Assembly (NCBI GenBank): GCA_039619475.1
Contig: CM077116.1
Span: forward strand, 385,726,760-385,790,759
Reading direction: 5' to 3'
Length of the DNA stretch: 64,000 nucleotides
Source of the DNA: Icerya purchasi
Taxonomy: Eukaryota; Arthropoda; Insecta; Hemiptera; Monophlebidae
The first letter of the stretch is position 1, and every line of letters begins with the position of its first letter. The notes beneath the pieces were generated by a model. The model made no database searches and had not been told where the DNA came from. It was given only the letters and a program-made list of their open reading frames with translations. Shown piece by piece: positions 12,607 through 24,020 of this stretch. Made by a program: the position numbers and the translations under genes.

Positions 12607-12794
12607 TACTTATATTACAGCAGACCGCCTCCGAACTGTGTACATAGAGGCTTAGAAGTACCCCGTCGAATATTTGATTTACGTGGCGGAGAACGACCCG
12701 AGATAAAGGGGGTTCCTGCACTTTGGTTGCGGAACGAACGTGCGTACAGGCGGTTCCTCGAGAAGCTTGCCGTCACATTTGACGTGATCAGAAG
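12607..12794 (+). CDS. Candidate internal exon of an unidentified host gene
   Basis: This is the best host coding candidate in the window. It is preceded by a pyrimidine-leaning tract and acceptor (TTCATTGATTTTTGCAG, exon from 12607) and followed at 12795 by a consensus donor (AG then GTGAGT). An alternative acceptor, TTACAG, lies a few bases inside. The 188-nt exon is open in one frame, starts in phase 0, ends after two bases of a codon, and the frame meets a stop only past the donor. The roughly 62 residues are charged and non-repetitive: VHRGLEVPRRIFDLRGGERP, then PALWLRNERAYRRFLEKLAV. This composition, rich in Arg, Glu and Leu, is unlike the A+T-rich chance frames around it. G+C is clearly higher than in the flanks, which are an AAT microsatellite and TA-rich DNA. 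I do not recognise the family, and no partner exon could be joined with confidence. Confidence 0.45.
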
Positions 12795-15569
12795 GTGAGT
12801 GTGCCGTGTCCATACGCTAAAGCATTGGTAGCAGTAGGCGTATAGTAGAAAGACAACGGTGACGACTTAGTCGGCGAACGAAGATTCTCCAAAAACCGAA
12901 AGATAATGGCGGCGTACTTGGGTGAAGACAACGGGCAGTATAAACAGCTATAACTGCGTAACAGTCGCTCTATCGATGTAAAGTAGTTAGATGTCGATTT
13001 AATCGTTTAATCGCTTTCCTGTATTTCGTTTACCAAGCGCTGTGAGTACCGTTTCAACGTTAGCGAACCAAAGCGCATTAAAAGAAATAACAATAGTAAA
13101 CAGCTAATTAATTTGAACGTTAAACTAACCGGGTACTTCTTTAACGACTAGCGCATTGTACACTGCGCATCTTGCAATAGCTATATGGCTGAAGTATTTT
13201 TACACTATCACTGCAGTATCGCCGATTGTGACCGTGCTACCCCGCTACTTTATCGTGTGGTGAAATTCATACGCCTGTACAATTCTTTTATGAAAGTTAC
13301 AAAAATAGCAAAAAAAAAGCAACGAAAAAACTAGCTTATTCGGTGAAGAAGAGTGTTTATAAATACGTTCGGCGAAAATCTGTCAACTGTGATAAACGAA
13401 AAGTAGTAGCACGTAGCGAACCAGCGAAATTAGATCGGCAGTCTAAATACAGTAAACGTAAATAATAGTATAAGCACGAAACACAGAAGAAATGTATAAT
13501 AATTCAAAATGAAAACTATGCGATTCCGAATCGTTGCTGTAATTATTGCATTCTAAATTCAACGTTCATCGTATCGCCCCAATTCTCATATTGGCTCGTT
13601 GCGAGTCGCACAGCAACAACGAACTGCATTAAACTAATTATTACTGCAAAATTTGCCCCACATTCTCCATTAAATTCTCAATAATCCTCGCAAAGTCTTT
13701 CTTACCGATGACCAAGTGGCACCAAGTATCACAATGTGGTCAGTTCTAGCCGCGTTGTAATTTTGCTGCGATTTTGTTTTTTTTCATCGCTGTCGACCTT
13801 TTCCTTCACGAGCAACAGCAAACGACAATTATACGGTTGAAGCGGGAAAATTCCGGACTGCGTAAGAACACTTATTCAAATCACGTTTTTAGCCGATCTT
13901 GGCCGAGTGAAAAAGTGTGATCCCGATGAGATGGCACAAAAAATAACGACGTCTGCAACATAAAGAGGTGTATCTTGACGAGAATTCGTCTGCTAATCGA
14001 TGCGGTAATAGTTTTGCCTTTATTTTTCGGCCATGCTTTGTCTGGCCGCAAAATAAAAGTGTCCAACGCATTGACAAAAGCAACCGTCTGCAGCGCCTAG
14101 CACTGCTATCCGACTGTGGACTGTTTATTTACACTGTCAACGGCCGCATTCGACGTCATTAATCACGCGCTCGTTATTATTATTCCGTCGACCGTTGTGA
14201 GTCATTCGAGTCCGTTTGTCATCTGTCATTCAATTGAATTTCAACGAGATAACTAGTGCACTCGACACCGGCAGATTTACTGTTTGACCCTCGAAACAAC
14301 GATTAAAACAAACTAGCCTCATGTCATCCTCGGCTCTGCAGCCGATTCCGTGCCGAGCCCTTAAAAACACTAAATTTATGCGATTACCATTAGGTACGAA
14401 TGGTTATTATTAAGGATTTCCGTCGGGCTCAGTTTCATGCCTCGACGCACTCCATTTCACCGGCTTCTCAGCAGATCAAAATCTCTTTGAATATTTCAAA
14501 AGGCTATAAAAATCGGTCAATTTAATAAACCATTTTTCTATTTTCTTTTTTTTTCTTTTTTTTTTTTCGAGTTTTCACATTGGTTTTTTGTTTATAATTT
14601 AACAACATATCGGAATATCTACGAAATAACTAAATCACTTTTTTACACTTTCTTTATCATAAAAAAATACCGAATTTTAGGGTTGTTCCAATTATTTCAC
14701 CTTTATCAAATAGCCTCTACCAGATCACTTTCTTAGAGCCGGTTTTATTACCAGTTTTATTTCTCGATCAAGTTTATCCGATCTTAAATGACCGCGGGAC
14801 CTCTGACGTTGGTGAACTGGCTAAAAACATTCGCGCCAGTGCGGTTATATTATCACCGGAAGGAAAATTTATACATAATGAAACTGAAAACAATAAAGCA
14901 GATATCAAATATTAAAAACCATCAAAGGCTACAAGAAATATACTACTAGCGCGAATACTAGGCTCGAACGCATCTGGCTAAATGGGGTAATACTATTTTT
15001 CCCTGTATTACGCACCAGCCAGCGTTCAGAAGTCACATTATAATAGCTTAATCGAATATGGTAATTAGTTCGAAACACATTTAGATATCACATTAATCGA
15101 TACTAGAGCAGAAGCAAGACAACCCCAGTCATCAGTAGATCTACTGGTACAATTTTTAACCGAAGGTATCATCATTAATTCGATACTACAATATAGAGTG
15201 TCGATAAAATTAAATTAGCATATCCGATATTTTTTTCTTTTTGTTTTTTGCTTTTTGTATTTATTACGATCATGTTGTTGGACGTTAAACTTAAAGAAAA
15301 AAAAAAAAGTGTTTTATAAATTACCGATAATAAAATATAGTGAGAAAAAATAAGTTCAGAGAAAAAATTGAAAAACTGTTACTTTAAAAAATAAATAGAT
15401 AAATGAAAATATGTCCGAAGCAACTTACTACCGCTGTGCAAAGAGATTTCAGAATTACATCGTTTATTGGTAAAACTTTATATTTCATCAGGAACGGCAA
15501 ATGTTAATATAATTTTATCGAGCTAATCAAATATTACGATATGGTGTGGTAAACTACATAGCCTAATCG

Positions 15570-15607
<38 letters not shown>

Positions 15608-18600
15608 ATCATTGAAATCTCGATGACTTCAAAAATAGTACGCACTTTCCTTTTTCCGTTAAATCGGCATATTGGTTTATACGAAAGCAACAACAGGTTG
15701 TATGACCCGCTTTCTAGACTATTAAAGTATTTACCTCAACATTCCCTGTAGCAATGTGAAAAAGAAAAATAAATTGTCGCTTACGGTCTCGAGAAACCGA
15801 TATCGCACAATTTTCGAAACAGTGCATTTTAACGCGCCAGGCTTTCTGGATATAATACCGTGGGCATTTCATCACCGTATATAACCATACATCGCTGATG
15901 GGAAAATTCAAAATAGGCCGACAGAATGCTAGGTCATCTGCTATAATATCTTCGATGCTGTTAGAGCGTTGTTACTAATTATTTCAGTGGTACTTTATTG
16001 GTGTAATGTCTTTTTATTAATAGTGTTACTAGTACCGGCTTAAATTACCAGAATTCTATTATCATCATCGTTAAAATAATTATTTTAGATCGGAAAGAGA
16101 GCGATTGGAAACATCGAAATCCCTGTAGGTGAAGTGTTAAGTGTAGAGGATTTTGAATTATTGAAAGGAGCCACAACTTTCTTCGATGCAAGTAGATCTA
16201 GGATAAAAAGAGAAGACAAAAATCTGTACAATATTAAAAGATAATCTGCAAAGTACAAAATATCGTAGAAATTAGAGTGAAACAAAAAAGGGTATGCCTC
16301 TTCTTACGAGTAAATATATAACAATTAATCAAAATGTTCGAAGTGATGTCAGTTGAAAATTACGCGGGACAGCGCAATATGAACGATAACGATGAGTGAA
16401 ATTTTCAATACCTAAAAGAAACAAAAAAGAAATAAAAAAAACAAACCTATACGCAATTTGGTCCAAATTAATTATTTTCGAGTAATTTCTTATAATAATA
16501 TAATGATAATTTTAATATTTGCGCGTGCAATAACCAGCTTTCGAATAAACAGTTAACTAGTGTGTGTCTAAGACACTTTGTTCTTCTTCAAGCCCCGTCC
16601 ATTTTTAATTTTTTACATAGAAACAACAGTATACAAGATGGTACCAATTTTGTCCGCTAGTCTTAAATAATCTTCTGAGACAGTTACTTGTCATGGGTAA
16701 TTCCCGGACATAGTTATATACCCTCGGAAATATATTCACATACCGCTAGTACCGGAAAATCTCAAAACGGTTAATCCATATTTTTCGAATAATAAAAGTA
16801 CAACGGTTAATTCATTTACGAATTATCCACAAGTTTTTGTAAAAAAGACCTCTGCTATGCTTAGCGGCAATTCTCCCGATGTAACATGTAACAGACGGCC
16901 ACAATAAGAAAAACGGTAATACGATTGTTATTGTTCCGGTCAGTCTCGAAATCACTTCCGTTATCCGATTTTTAAAACTATCATTATGTTACAGTGCCGG
17001 GCTTGTAGGGAGCCCTTCACGTCGAAAAAAAAATTCGATAAAAAAATATTTTGATAAAAAAAAAAAATATTTCGATAAAAAAATATTTCAACAAAAGGAC
17101 ACACCGAAAAAACCAGCAAATTCCCAAACGCGCTGTAATTACATTTCCATACGCGGATATTGTAACAATTTTCAATAACCAGTTCTCAACGCATTTAGCG
17201 CGTTAAGTGGTTATTTCAATTTTTACACCGGTGACAGTCGGGACCGCGGAAAAAAATCGTTAAGCTTCCATTGAAAAAGGAAAGAAAAAAATACTTAATA
17301 AAAATATCAAAGACTTAAAAAATATCTTCTGAAATTGTGATTCGCTACAGAAAAAAGTTGCGAAATAAAATGCGAACAATGTTTAATATTTAAAATCGAT
17401 TTTGTGTTTTCCTTCTACCGAGCGCCGATAGAAATATATAGACTATTTATTCTTTTCTCTCTCTTTGTCGCCGTCTCTCGTTCGAAGAAGAAAAAATAAA
17501 TAGGAAGAGGTATTAAAAAAATGAAAGGAATTATGATTAAAAAGTAATAATTTAAAGAAAACGAAGTAAACCAAACACACTAAAGCAAGCCGATAAAATA
17601 CCAGAATTTCCTTTTAACTTTTTTCTTTCGCTTATGTTTCTTTGTCTGTCCGTTTTCGGTTCCTCTTTTGTCGACTGGTACACAGAGAAAAATGCGAGCG
17701 AATATATTCACGGCACCGGGAGAAATTGGTTTTGAGAACGACCGATCGTTTTGCGTTTGTTCCTTTTGATTTGTTTTAATCGGTATTTCAGGTCTATGCG
17801 CTATTTGATATTTTATTAACGAATTCCGAAAACTTCTCTTTAAGTATGCGGACAATTTTGAGGAAAGCCGGATTAAAACGCATTTTTTCCCTTCTCGACT
17901 CTTCATGTAGAACGGACGCAGCTGAATTCATTCGGTTTCCCTCAGCAAAGCCTACAAAAAAAGGACGAAAGGGATTTCAGTAGCTCACCCGTGTAACCGC
18001 TAAAAATTTACAAAACAAAAAATACCGTAATTTCGTGCGATATCCGTGTCGCTGGCATTTTTTACGGCAAAAACTGTCAGAAAATAGTTTAAAATTAAGC
18101 GTTTAAAAACGCATCACAGGTAACGCGCCGTGACTAACGTCTTTATTGATAGATTCGAAGAAATATACTATCCGAACAAATTACGGATAATACGGAATAT
18201 CATTAGAAAGCAGACTGAAGAGAATTTCTTCAGGTGAGGCACCAGCTCATACGGAAATATTTGGGTGCGAAGATGGGTTAGTAAAATTTTAAGTTTAACC
18301 AAAAACTAAATTCGGAGAAATTCGGAGAAAAATTAAGAATACGGAATTTTATCTGGAAAAAAAAGTAAAGGAAAATCATTTTATTAAAAACTGAATAAAA
18401 TCTATGGTACAGATGATAAAAATATAAAGGTAGGTTATATTTCCAGAGTAAGAATCTAATTCTAGCTAGTGAGTAATTAATAGCGATGAATGTATTAATT
18501 ACGACGCAAAATACGCATCGGAACAGCTAGAACGTGCTAGAGCCGGAAACATGAAAAAAAAAGAAGAATTTTTCGTTTAAAAAAATGACTGTCTACTTTC

Positions 18601-19073
18601 TAGAATATCCATAGTTCAATTAGCAAACATCCCTCAGACGTTAGAATACGGTTTTTTTTTTTATGCATTTATTACGAATAACGAAATCGATTTATAGGAG
18701 AAGAAAATAGGAAAAAAAAAAAAAAAAATAGAAAGACGAAAGAATAAATGGAAGCGATATAAATCAGGCCAATGAAAAACAGCGCCCGGTTATTTGAAAA
18801 AAAAAAAAAAGTTTGCTAAAAGGCCAACCTCGAGAAATTAAAATTATCTCTCAGTAAAAATTGATCAAAGTTAGATGACAAAAACGTATTATTAGCGCAA
18901 ATTTTGATATAAGCGCGCAAAAAATAAAAACAGTGACGATAATAATAAGGATAATAATAACTTTTCAAATAAAATATTATTTTAAAATCGATAAATATTT
19001 TATTTATAACAGCAGAAGGTATTATTAATAGATTTTGTGCTCATACACAGAAAATTCATAAAATATTTAATAA
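12795..19073. other. Long stretch without a recognised gene
   Basis: If the exon at 12607-12794 is real, this begins its downstream intron. I see no second exon with comparable support. It contains an (AT)n tract at 15572-15606, A-rich pseudo-tandem runs of CGATAAAAAAATATTT type near 17030-17090, and poly(A) runs near 18710 and 18800. Confidence 0.4.
15572..15606. repeat. (AT)n microsatellite
   Basis: Pure alternating TA run. Confidence 0.9.
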
Positions 19074-19085
19074 ATAATTAGGTAC

Positions 19086-19178
19086 TAATTAGAGTTGGTG
19101 GAGCGCGGTAGCTTAGTGGTTAGATACTTGTCTCGTTCTAGATCCGAATCGCTCTCAAGTTTATACCTAATCTGAAAT
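19086..19178 (+). mobile_element. Short tRNA-derived SINE (93 bp) with 12-bp target-site duplication
   Basis: The insert is bounded by perfect direct repeats ATAATTAGGTAC at 19074-19085 and 19179-19190, the mark of target-primed insertion. The body has an A box TAGCTTAGTGG (about 19110-19120) that fits the RNA polymerase III consensus TRGYNNARNNG fully. About 30 bases on, GATCCGAATCG fits the B box GGTTCGANTCC at 8 of 11 positions. It resembles the 5' head of a tRNA-derived SINE rather than a tRNA gene, because the acceptor stem does not close and there is no poly(A) tail. The missing tail may have been lost or replaced by the AT-rich 3' end. Confidence 0.65.
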
Positions 19179-19204
19179 ATAATTAGGTACCAGAGAATTA
19201 TCTA

Positions 19205-19298
19205 CATAATCACAAAAATCCAATAAAATATAACAAACGCTACATAAAATTGGGACATTTTTTCTAATGGGGGTAGCTTAAGAATTACGTTGTAATTA

Positions 19299-19300
<2 letters not shown>
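19205..19300 (+). repeat. Repeat M, partial copy A (3' part), ending in (AT)n
   Basis: Nearly identical over about 95 bases to 57053-57150: ACATAATCACARAAATCC, ATATAACAAACG, TAAAATTGGGACATTTTT, GTAGCYTAAGAATTACGTTG, then an AT tract. No ORF. The 5' half seen in copy C is absent here. Confidence 0.75.

Positions 19301-19358
<58 letters not shown>
19301..19358. repeat. (AT)n microsatellite at the 3' end of repeat M copy A
   Basis: Alternating AT run of about 58 bases directly abutting repeat M, as at the 3' ends of the other two copies. Confidence 0.95.
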
Positions 19359-19361
<3 letters not shown>

Positions 19362-22300
19362 TTAGTACTGAAGGCTTACTTTGTTTCTGATGATGTGAGA
19401 GGTAGATATTAATTGGTTTACACTTAAATAGTTATAGATGAATAATGATAAGTATAGAAACTAAGTATGTGATATTTATTTGTTAAATAAATATACTCAC
19501 GCGTATTTATTTTGGAAACCCGTCGACAAGTCAACTGACTTGGTGGGGACTAAGGTATCGCGCATGATTTAAAACAAAGAAAAAAAAAATTTTAATGTAT
19601 TATTTGCAAAATTACTAGTTGGACCATACGTTGTAGAAATGCAGTGAAAATACGAAAATAAAGCAAACGACAAAAGAAATAAATGTGTCGCTCTTAGAAA
19701 TTCATTATTATCATCAATGATGATAGTAATAATAATAATAATATTATTATTAATAATAATGATAATATCATTAATAAATTCTTGCGTATAACTCTCATGT
19801 GATAATATGAGTAAAAATTGTATATTTTATTTATCTGGTTTCTGGGAAACGACATAAACGATTTTGGTAAGATTAGTTAATTTTAGAGGTTTTTAGGGGT
19901 TAAATCATTTAGCCCGAGGACTCATCTTCGAGAAAACTCCTAATAAATGTGCAATTTTAAAATTACCCCAGTGTTTTACATTTTTAGAGTTTATCAAAAA
20001 AGAAATGCATCTATTTGTGTACCATATTAAAAAGTAATGCTTATTTTCCTAATTAGCTGGTAAGTTCAATATGTTATACGGGTAAATGTACTAATTTAGA
20101 GCGTCAGTTTATCCATGTTTACAATGTGCTAGTCATGAAAAATTACATTACAGTAAAATGAACCCATTATTCATGGCACGTTCCATCACTGTTCATCCAT
20201 CCCGCACTCAAATACAGCGAAATAAGTGTTGGTCTGTTAAATAATACCAACTTTGGTTCTAGTAGTAAGAATAAAACATAGTAATAAGTAGAGTATAGTG
20301 AATAAATGAGGTGAATTAATCAGCGGTATCTAAAAGTACCAGTATAACGAAAATACCAGGATAAATTTAGATTTGTAATAATATTAGTGATAAGGGTTTT
20401 ATAAAAATGACAGTATGAGATATGTAAAAGATAAAAGGTAATATTAATAATAATAATAATTAAAATATAGATCAAAAATTACATTAAAATCCGAAAACGC
20501 AATGAAGTGGACAAATGGGATTTTAAGTGCAATTAACCGAGACGCAAGGCGCGCGACGTGTTTGATCGTGTACTTTTTAGTTTCGACCATCGGAATGAAA
20601 TCAAAAATTTCTTTTTGATAAGTTGTTTATATTTAACAAAGGTTTTGCATTTTATCAATACTGGAATAACAACACACAAGTTTACTTTTTTTCCCCGAAA
20701 TAAGGTTATACACATTGTAATGTATGAAATTAAGAGCAAAGCATTATCCATTTTTGTATTACGGATGTAAATCGAACATTGTTGTTACACACCACGATGA
20801 TGATGTAGTTTGTACTACGAAACATGTCGCTGGTGTTTTTTTTGTAAATAATAATATTATATATCTGTAATTTCTGTATAGTGTTACTTTAGTTCGATTT
20901 ACAAACCTACAGAAATGTTTATTTCTTTTCGAAATGATCAAAGAAAGTTACGAATAATAAGTATTTTCAAACAAAAATAACGGCGATTCGGAACTGTTTT
21001 TGAAATCGTTATCAGTATAGAAGAACAAACAGCGCATTTTTAAGATATTCCGTTCATTTTCCTTTCTCCAAACGCTGAAATGTATTTACACAAACTTCCG
21101 TGTATTTTCTTTTTAAATGAGAGAGCCAATTTCATTTATCGGGAAAATATAAGAGAGTTTTTCATCTCTTACTTTTTCGTTCCTTGTCCCCTTCGTACAC
21201 TCAACCGTCATTATCTCTCTCTCGTTCTTTTCCCATATCAGATTTTCAGCGAATAATAATCCTTCTAAAGCGAAATTTCTTCTTTTTTTTTTCTTCACGA
21301 GCACTAGCCGACCGCTTCTAAAAAATTTAATCACATTAGCACAATCGCAGGCGGTAGTATAGAAGACGCGTAGAAGAAAGAAAAAAGTTTTTTCCTAATT
21401 TTCGAAATCGTAATCACTGAAATGTTTTATAGGTTGCTTCCTAAATGTAAAACATTTTTAATTTTTTCTTTTTTTTTTTTTATCGATATTATTATCATTA
21501 TTTTCTCCTTGGATAATGATAAAAAATCTGGATTCTTAATTGCGAAATATGTAATTTCTAAATCGTGTTTTTTTTCTTTTTTCTTTTTTAAATCAATCTC
21601 TCTTTAAAATTGCTATGTAAAACCGTCGTGTTTTTGCGTAAATATAACACAGTCATTGTTTTCAACACAACCGGAGGTTAGTAGTAAAATACTTTGATTA
21701 CATAATAATACGAAACATTATTTGGACACTCAAAAAACTCTTTTCTTCTTAAAAAATAAAGATGGTTATTAAATTTCGTTTTTTTTTTTTTTTTATTTCT
21801 GACGCAGGTGTGGCTTACTGAAAGAGGTCAGTTCAAAATTGCAACGTCTTAGACATGCGAGACTATTTATTGAGAAACTAAAATTTAAAGGCACACGCAG
21901 TAAACCCTGTTCACGTGATGCGCAAAATGTTTTAAAAGATTTAAGGTTTAACTCGAAATATTAAAACTACCGTCCAAGAGCTGCTACTAAGAGAACTAGT
22001 GATTTTAGATAGGTAAACAGCGGGACCTTTATACCTTAGCGCTCTGAATTGTCGCGAAATCGAAAAAAGCCAAGAAATGTGAGTACTTCGCATGAAACGA
22101 TTAGCATCGGAGTTGCTCGATTTTTATTATTTTCCACTTTAATTACAGCTGAAGAATAAAAAAAATAGTAGTACTTTATGACCACAAGACGTTTCCTTAA
22201 TTTCTCGATAAATATTAAGTCCTTTACGTACTGTACCCTGATTATTATTATTATTTTTTTGGCTAATAAGTTAATTAAGAACAGCAACGACGATCTAAAA

Positions 22301-22607
22301 TTTAAAAAAAGCGAAATAAACATTCTTTTAACCCTTGATGGAAGGCGTGCATGAGTACATGTGGTAGGTCTACCTCGATGGCATTAAATCATTAAAGAAA
22401 AACTCATAGTCGTTTATGATATTACACCTTATTTTAATATAGCTAATTTCGGTTTTCCATGACATTGAAATTTATCTAAAATTTGAATATTTAATGGTCT
22501 AACTGAAATAGAGAAAGTCAAACGTTTTAGACAAGATTGATATAAACTCGGTCTACTAAATAAAAATCCGAAACGAAAAAAAAAAAAAAAAAACACAAAA
22601 AACACGT
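19359..22607. other. A+T-rich DNA, no gene recognised
   Basis: Holds an AT-rich imperfect hairpin built of ATTATTATC/GATAATAAT motifs (19705-19780) and several T-rich runs. Open frames here are low-complexity and are not called. Confidence 0.4.
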
Positions 22608-22704
22608 TTTTTTACAAAAAAAATACCGACTTCAAGGTTTATTATAAAACTTTAATTAAGTAAAAAAAATAATTACTCCAAAGGAGAAAATATATTTCAA
22701 AGTG

Positions 22705-23133
22705 CGAGGACAGAACCAAGCCTCCGTGCCGGTAATGCTTGGAGAGGACATAGCTCAACATTATATCCAGCGCATTTTAAACTCGTGGAACCAGTCCTTC
22801 CAAGCTCGCCCAAGTATGCTTGGAAATATAAAGAAGAACCTAGATGCCTGGCCAGCAAATATTGACAATACCTGCTCTCCGAGGCTGGAAACAACAGTCA
22901 ATAGAATATTCCTGGGCCACACTGCCATCACTCACTCGTACTTGCTGAATGATCAGCCGCCGCCTATATGCGAGGTGTGCTGCGAGCCGCTAACAGTTCA
23001 TCATATTGTGGTATCCTGCCAAAAATACATCCAACATCGAAGAAATCAGCTGAATACACAAATTCCGGATGTAAACTGCCTGCAAGAACTTACCGGCTTT
23101 ATAATTAATACAAAAATTTCTAAGTATATTTAG
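22705..23133 (+). pseudogene. C-terminal end of an RNase H-bearing LINE polyprotein
   Basis: The open frame to the stop at 23131-23133 encodes the end of a non-LTR retrotransposon pol protein. It shows YIQRILNSWNQSF, then FLGHTAITHSYLLN (about residues 70-84 of the frame), then PPPICEVCCEPLTVHHIVV with a following Cys: a Cys-x2-Cys / His / Cys arrangement. In I-type and related LINEs this block follows the RNase H domain. There are no internal stops over about 140 codons, so the insertion is fairly recent. Reverse transcriptase and RNase H were never copied, so the piece is non-functional. It differs from the LINE at 60 kb in its C-terminal motif and 3' UTR and is a separate lineage. Confidence 0.85.
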
Positions 23134-23197
23134 ATAATTCACAAATCGAGTAATAGCCTAAAAGGCATTAGCTACTCGTAAAAAAAAAAAAAAAAAA
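22705..23197 (+). mobile_element. 5'-truncated LINE insertion with poly(A) tail and TSD
   Basis: A 493-bp insert lies inside the fold-back element and is flanked by TTTCAAAGTG at 22695-22704 and 23198-23207 (one further A is ambiguous with the tail). It ends in A18 (23180-23197) and is truncated at its 5' end, as expected from target-primed reverse transcription. Just before the poly(A), CGAGTAATAGCCT at 23147 and AGGCATTAGCTACTCG at 23163 can pair into a hairpin, a likely 3' recognition structure for the element's reverse transcriptase. Confidence 0.88.
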
Positions 23198-23965
23198 TTT
23201 CAAAGTGATGTTATTGTAATTCTTATACAGTATTGATACTTATTATTCGATAAGAAATATATTTCAGAGTGATCTCTTTACCTTAGGTGGTGATATTATC
23301 GTAATTCTTATACAACAGTGATAGCTTAATTAGAGTGGGTACCGAATTCATATTAAAATAATAATTAAAAACAGCATTAAATATATTCATTAAATTATTC
23401 AGAGATAGTGTAATTTTAATTTGGTACCCACTCTAATTAAGCTATCACTGTTGTATAAGAATTACGATAATATCACCACTTAAGGTAAAAAGATCACTGA
23501 AATATATTTTTTATCGAATAATTGTTTTTTACTTTTGAGTGCATTTTTATTGAATTTTTATAATAGACCTTGAAGTCGGTATTGTCTTTTTTTTATTTTA
23601 CGATTTTTAACATTATACTTGAATTTTTTTCTTGCTAAAAATCAACTTTTTATTCATATCGTTCTCCACATTTTATGCTTGAAAAAAAAAAAAAAACGAT
23701 TTCTTTATTTTGAACTGCATGTCCACGGTAAAAACATCAAAAACTACATTTCCACGATAATTTAGAAAATTGATGGTATTTTAAGTCAATCGCCTCTGTT
23801 TTACTAATAAAAAATAATAAAAAATATCCAAAATTTTTTGACGTTTTTTGACGAATGTTTATAATACTCTCCCATTTTCATCAGTATTCACGTAGTACCT
23901 AAGTTGAATGGTACTCTTTGTAATAGGTACAGAATCATTAAAAAATATGAGTTACACGCAAACAT

Positions 23966-24020
23966 AAAAAAAAAACAAAAAAAAAACAAAAAAAAACAAA
24001 AAAAAAACAAAAAAAAAACA
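23966..24020. repeat. (A7-10 C)n low-complexity tract
   Basis: Six blocks of A separated by single C. A similar tract occurs at about 63460-63490. Confidence 0.9.

Larger units (their letters stand above)
22608..23800 (+). mobile_element. Composite fold-back element, copy 1 (interrupted by a LINE)
   Basis: The left end carries ACCGACTTCAAGG at 22625-22637 and the right end of the hairpin carries its reverse complement at 23568-23580. Between them the arms match closely: GTGGTGATATTATCGTAATT at about 23287 returns inverted at about 23459-23480, and GCTTAATTAGAGTGGGTACC is mirrored at 23423-23442. The left arm is disturbed by a LINE insertion (22705-23197) and by a partial duplication: two stretches resembling AAATATATTTCARAGTGAT occur at 22689 and about 23260. 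The region after the hairpin (about 23715-23800, TCCACGGTAAAAACATCAAA then CTACATTTCCACGATAATTT) aligns with the tail of copy 2 at about 51928-51990. So head and tail belong to one family, and this copy is truncated in the tail. Confidence 0.7.

Noticed and set aside
19705..19780. Long AT-rich hairpin of ATTATTATC / GATAATAAT units
   Set aside because: Explained by AAT/ATT microsatellite sequence; no evidence of a mobile element or RNA structure.
23966..24020. Regularly spaced C in A-runs resembling a spaced array
   Set aside because: Simple low-complexity slippage tract; not a CRISPR-like array and not expected in a eukaryotic genome.
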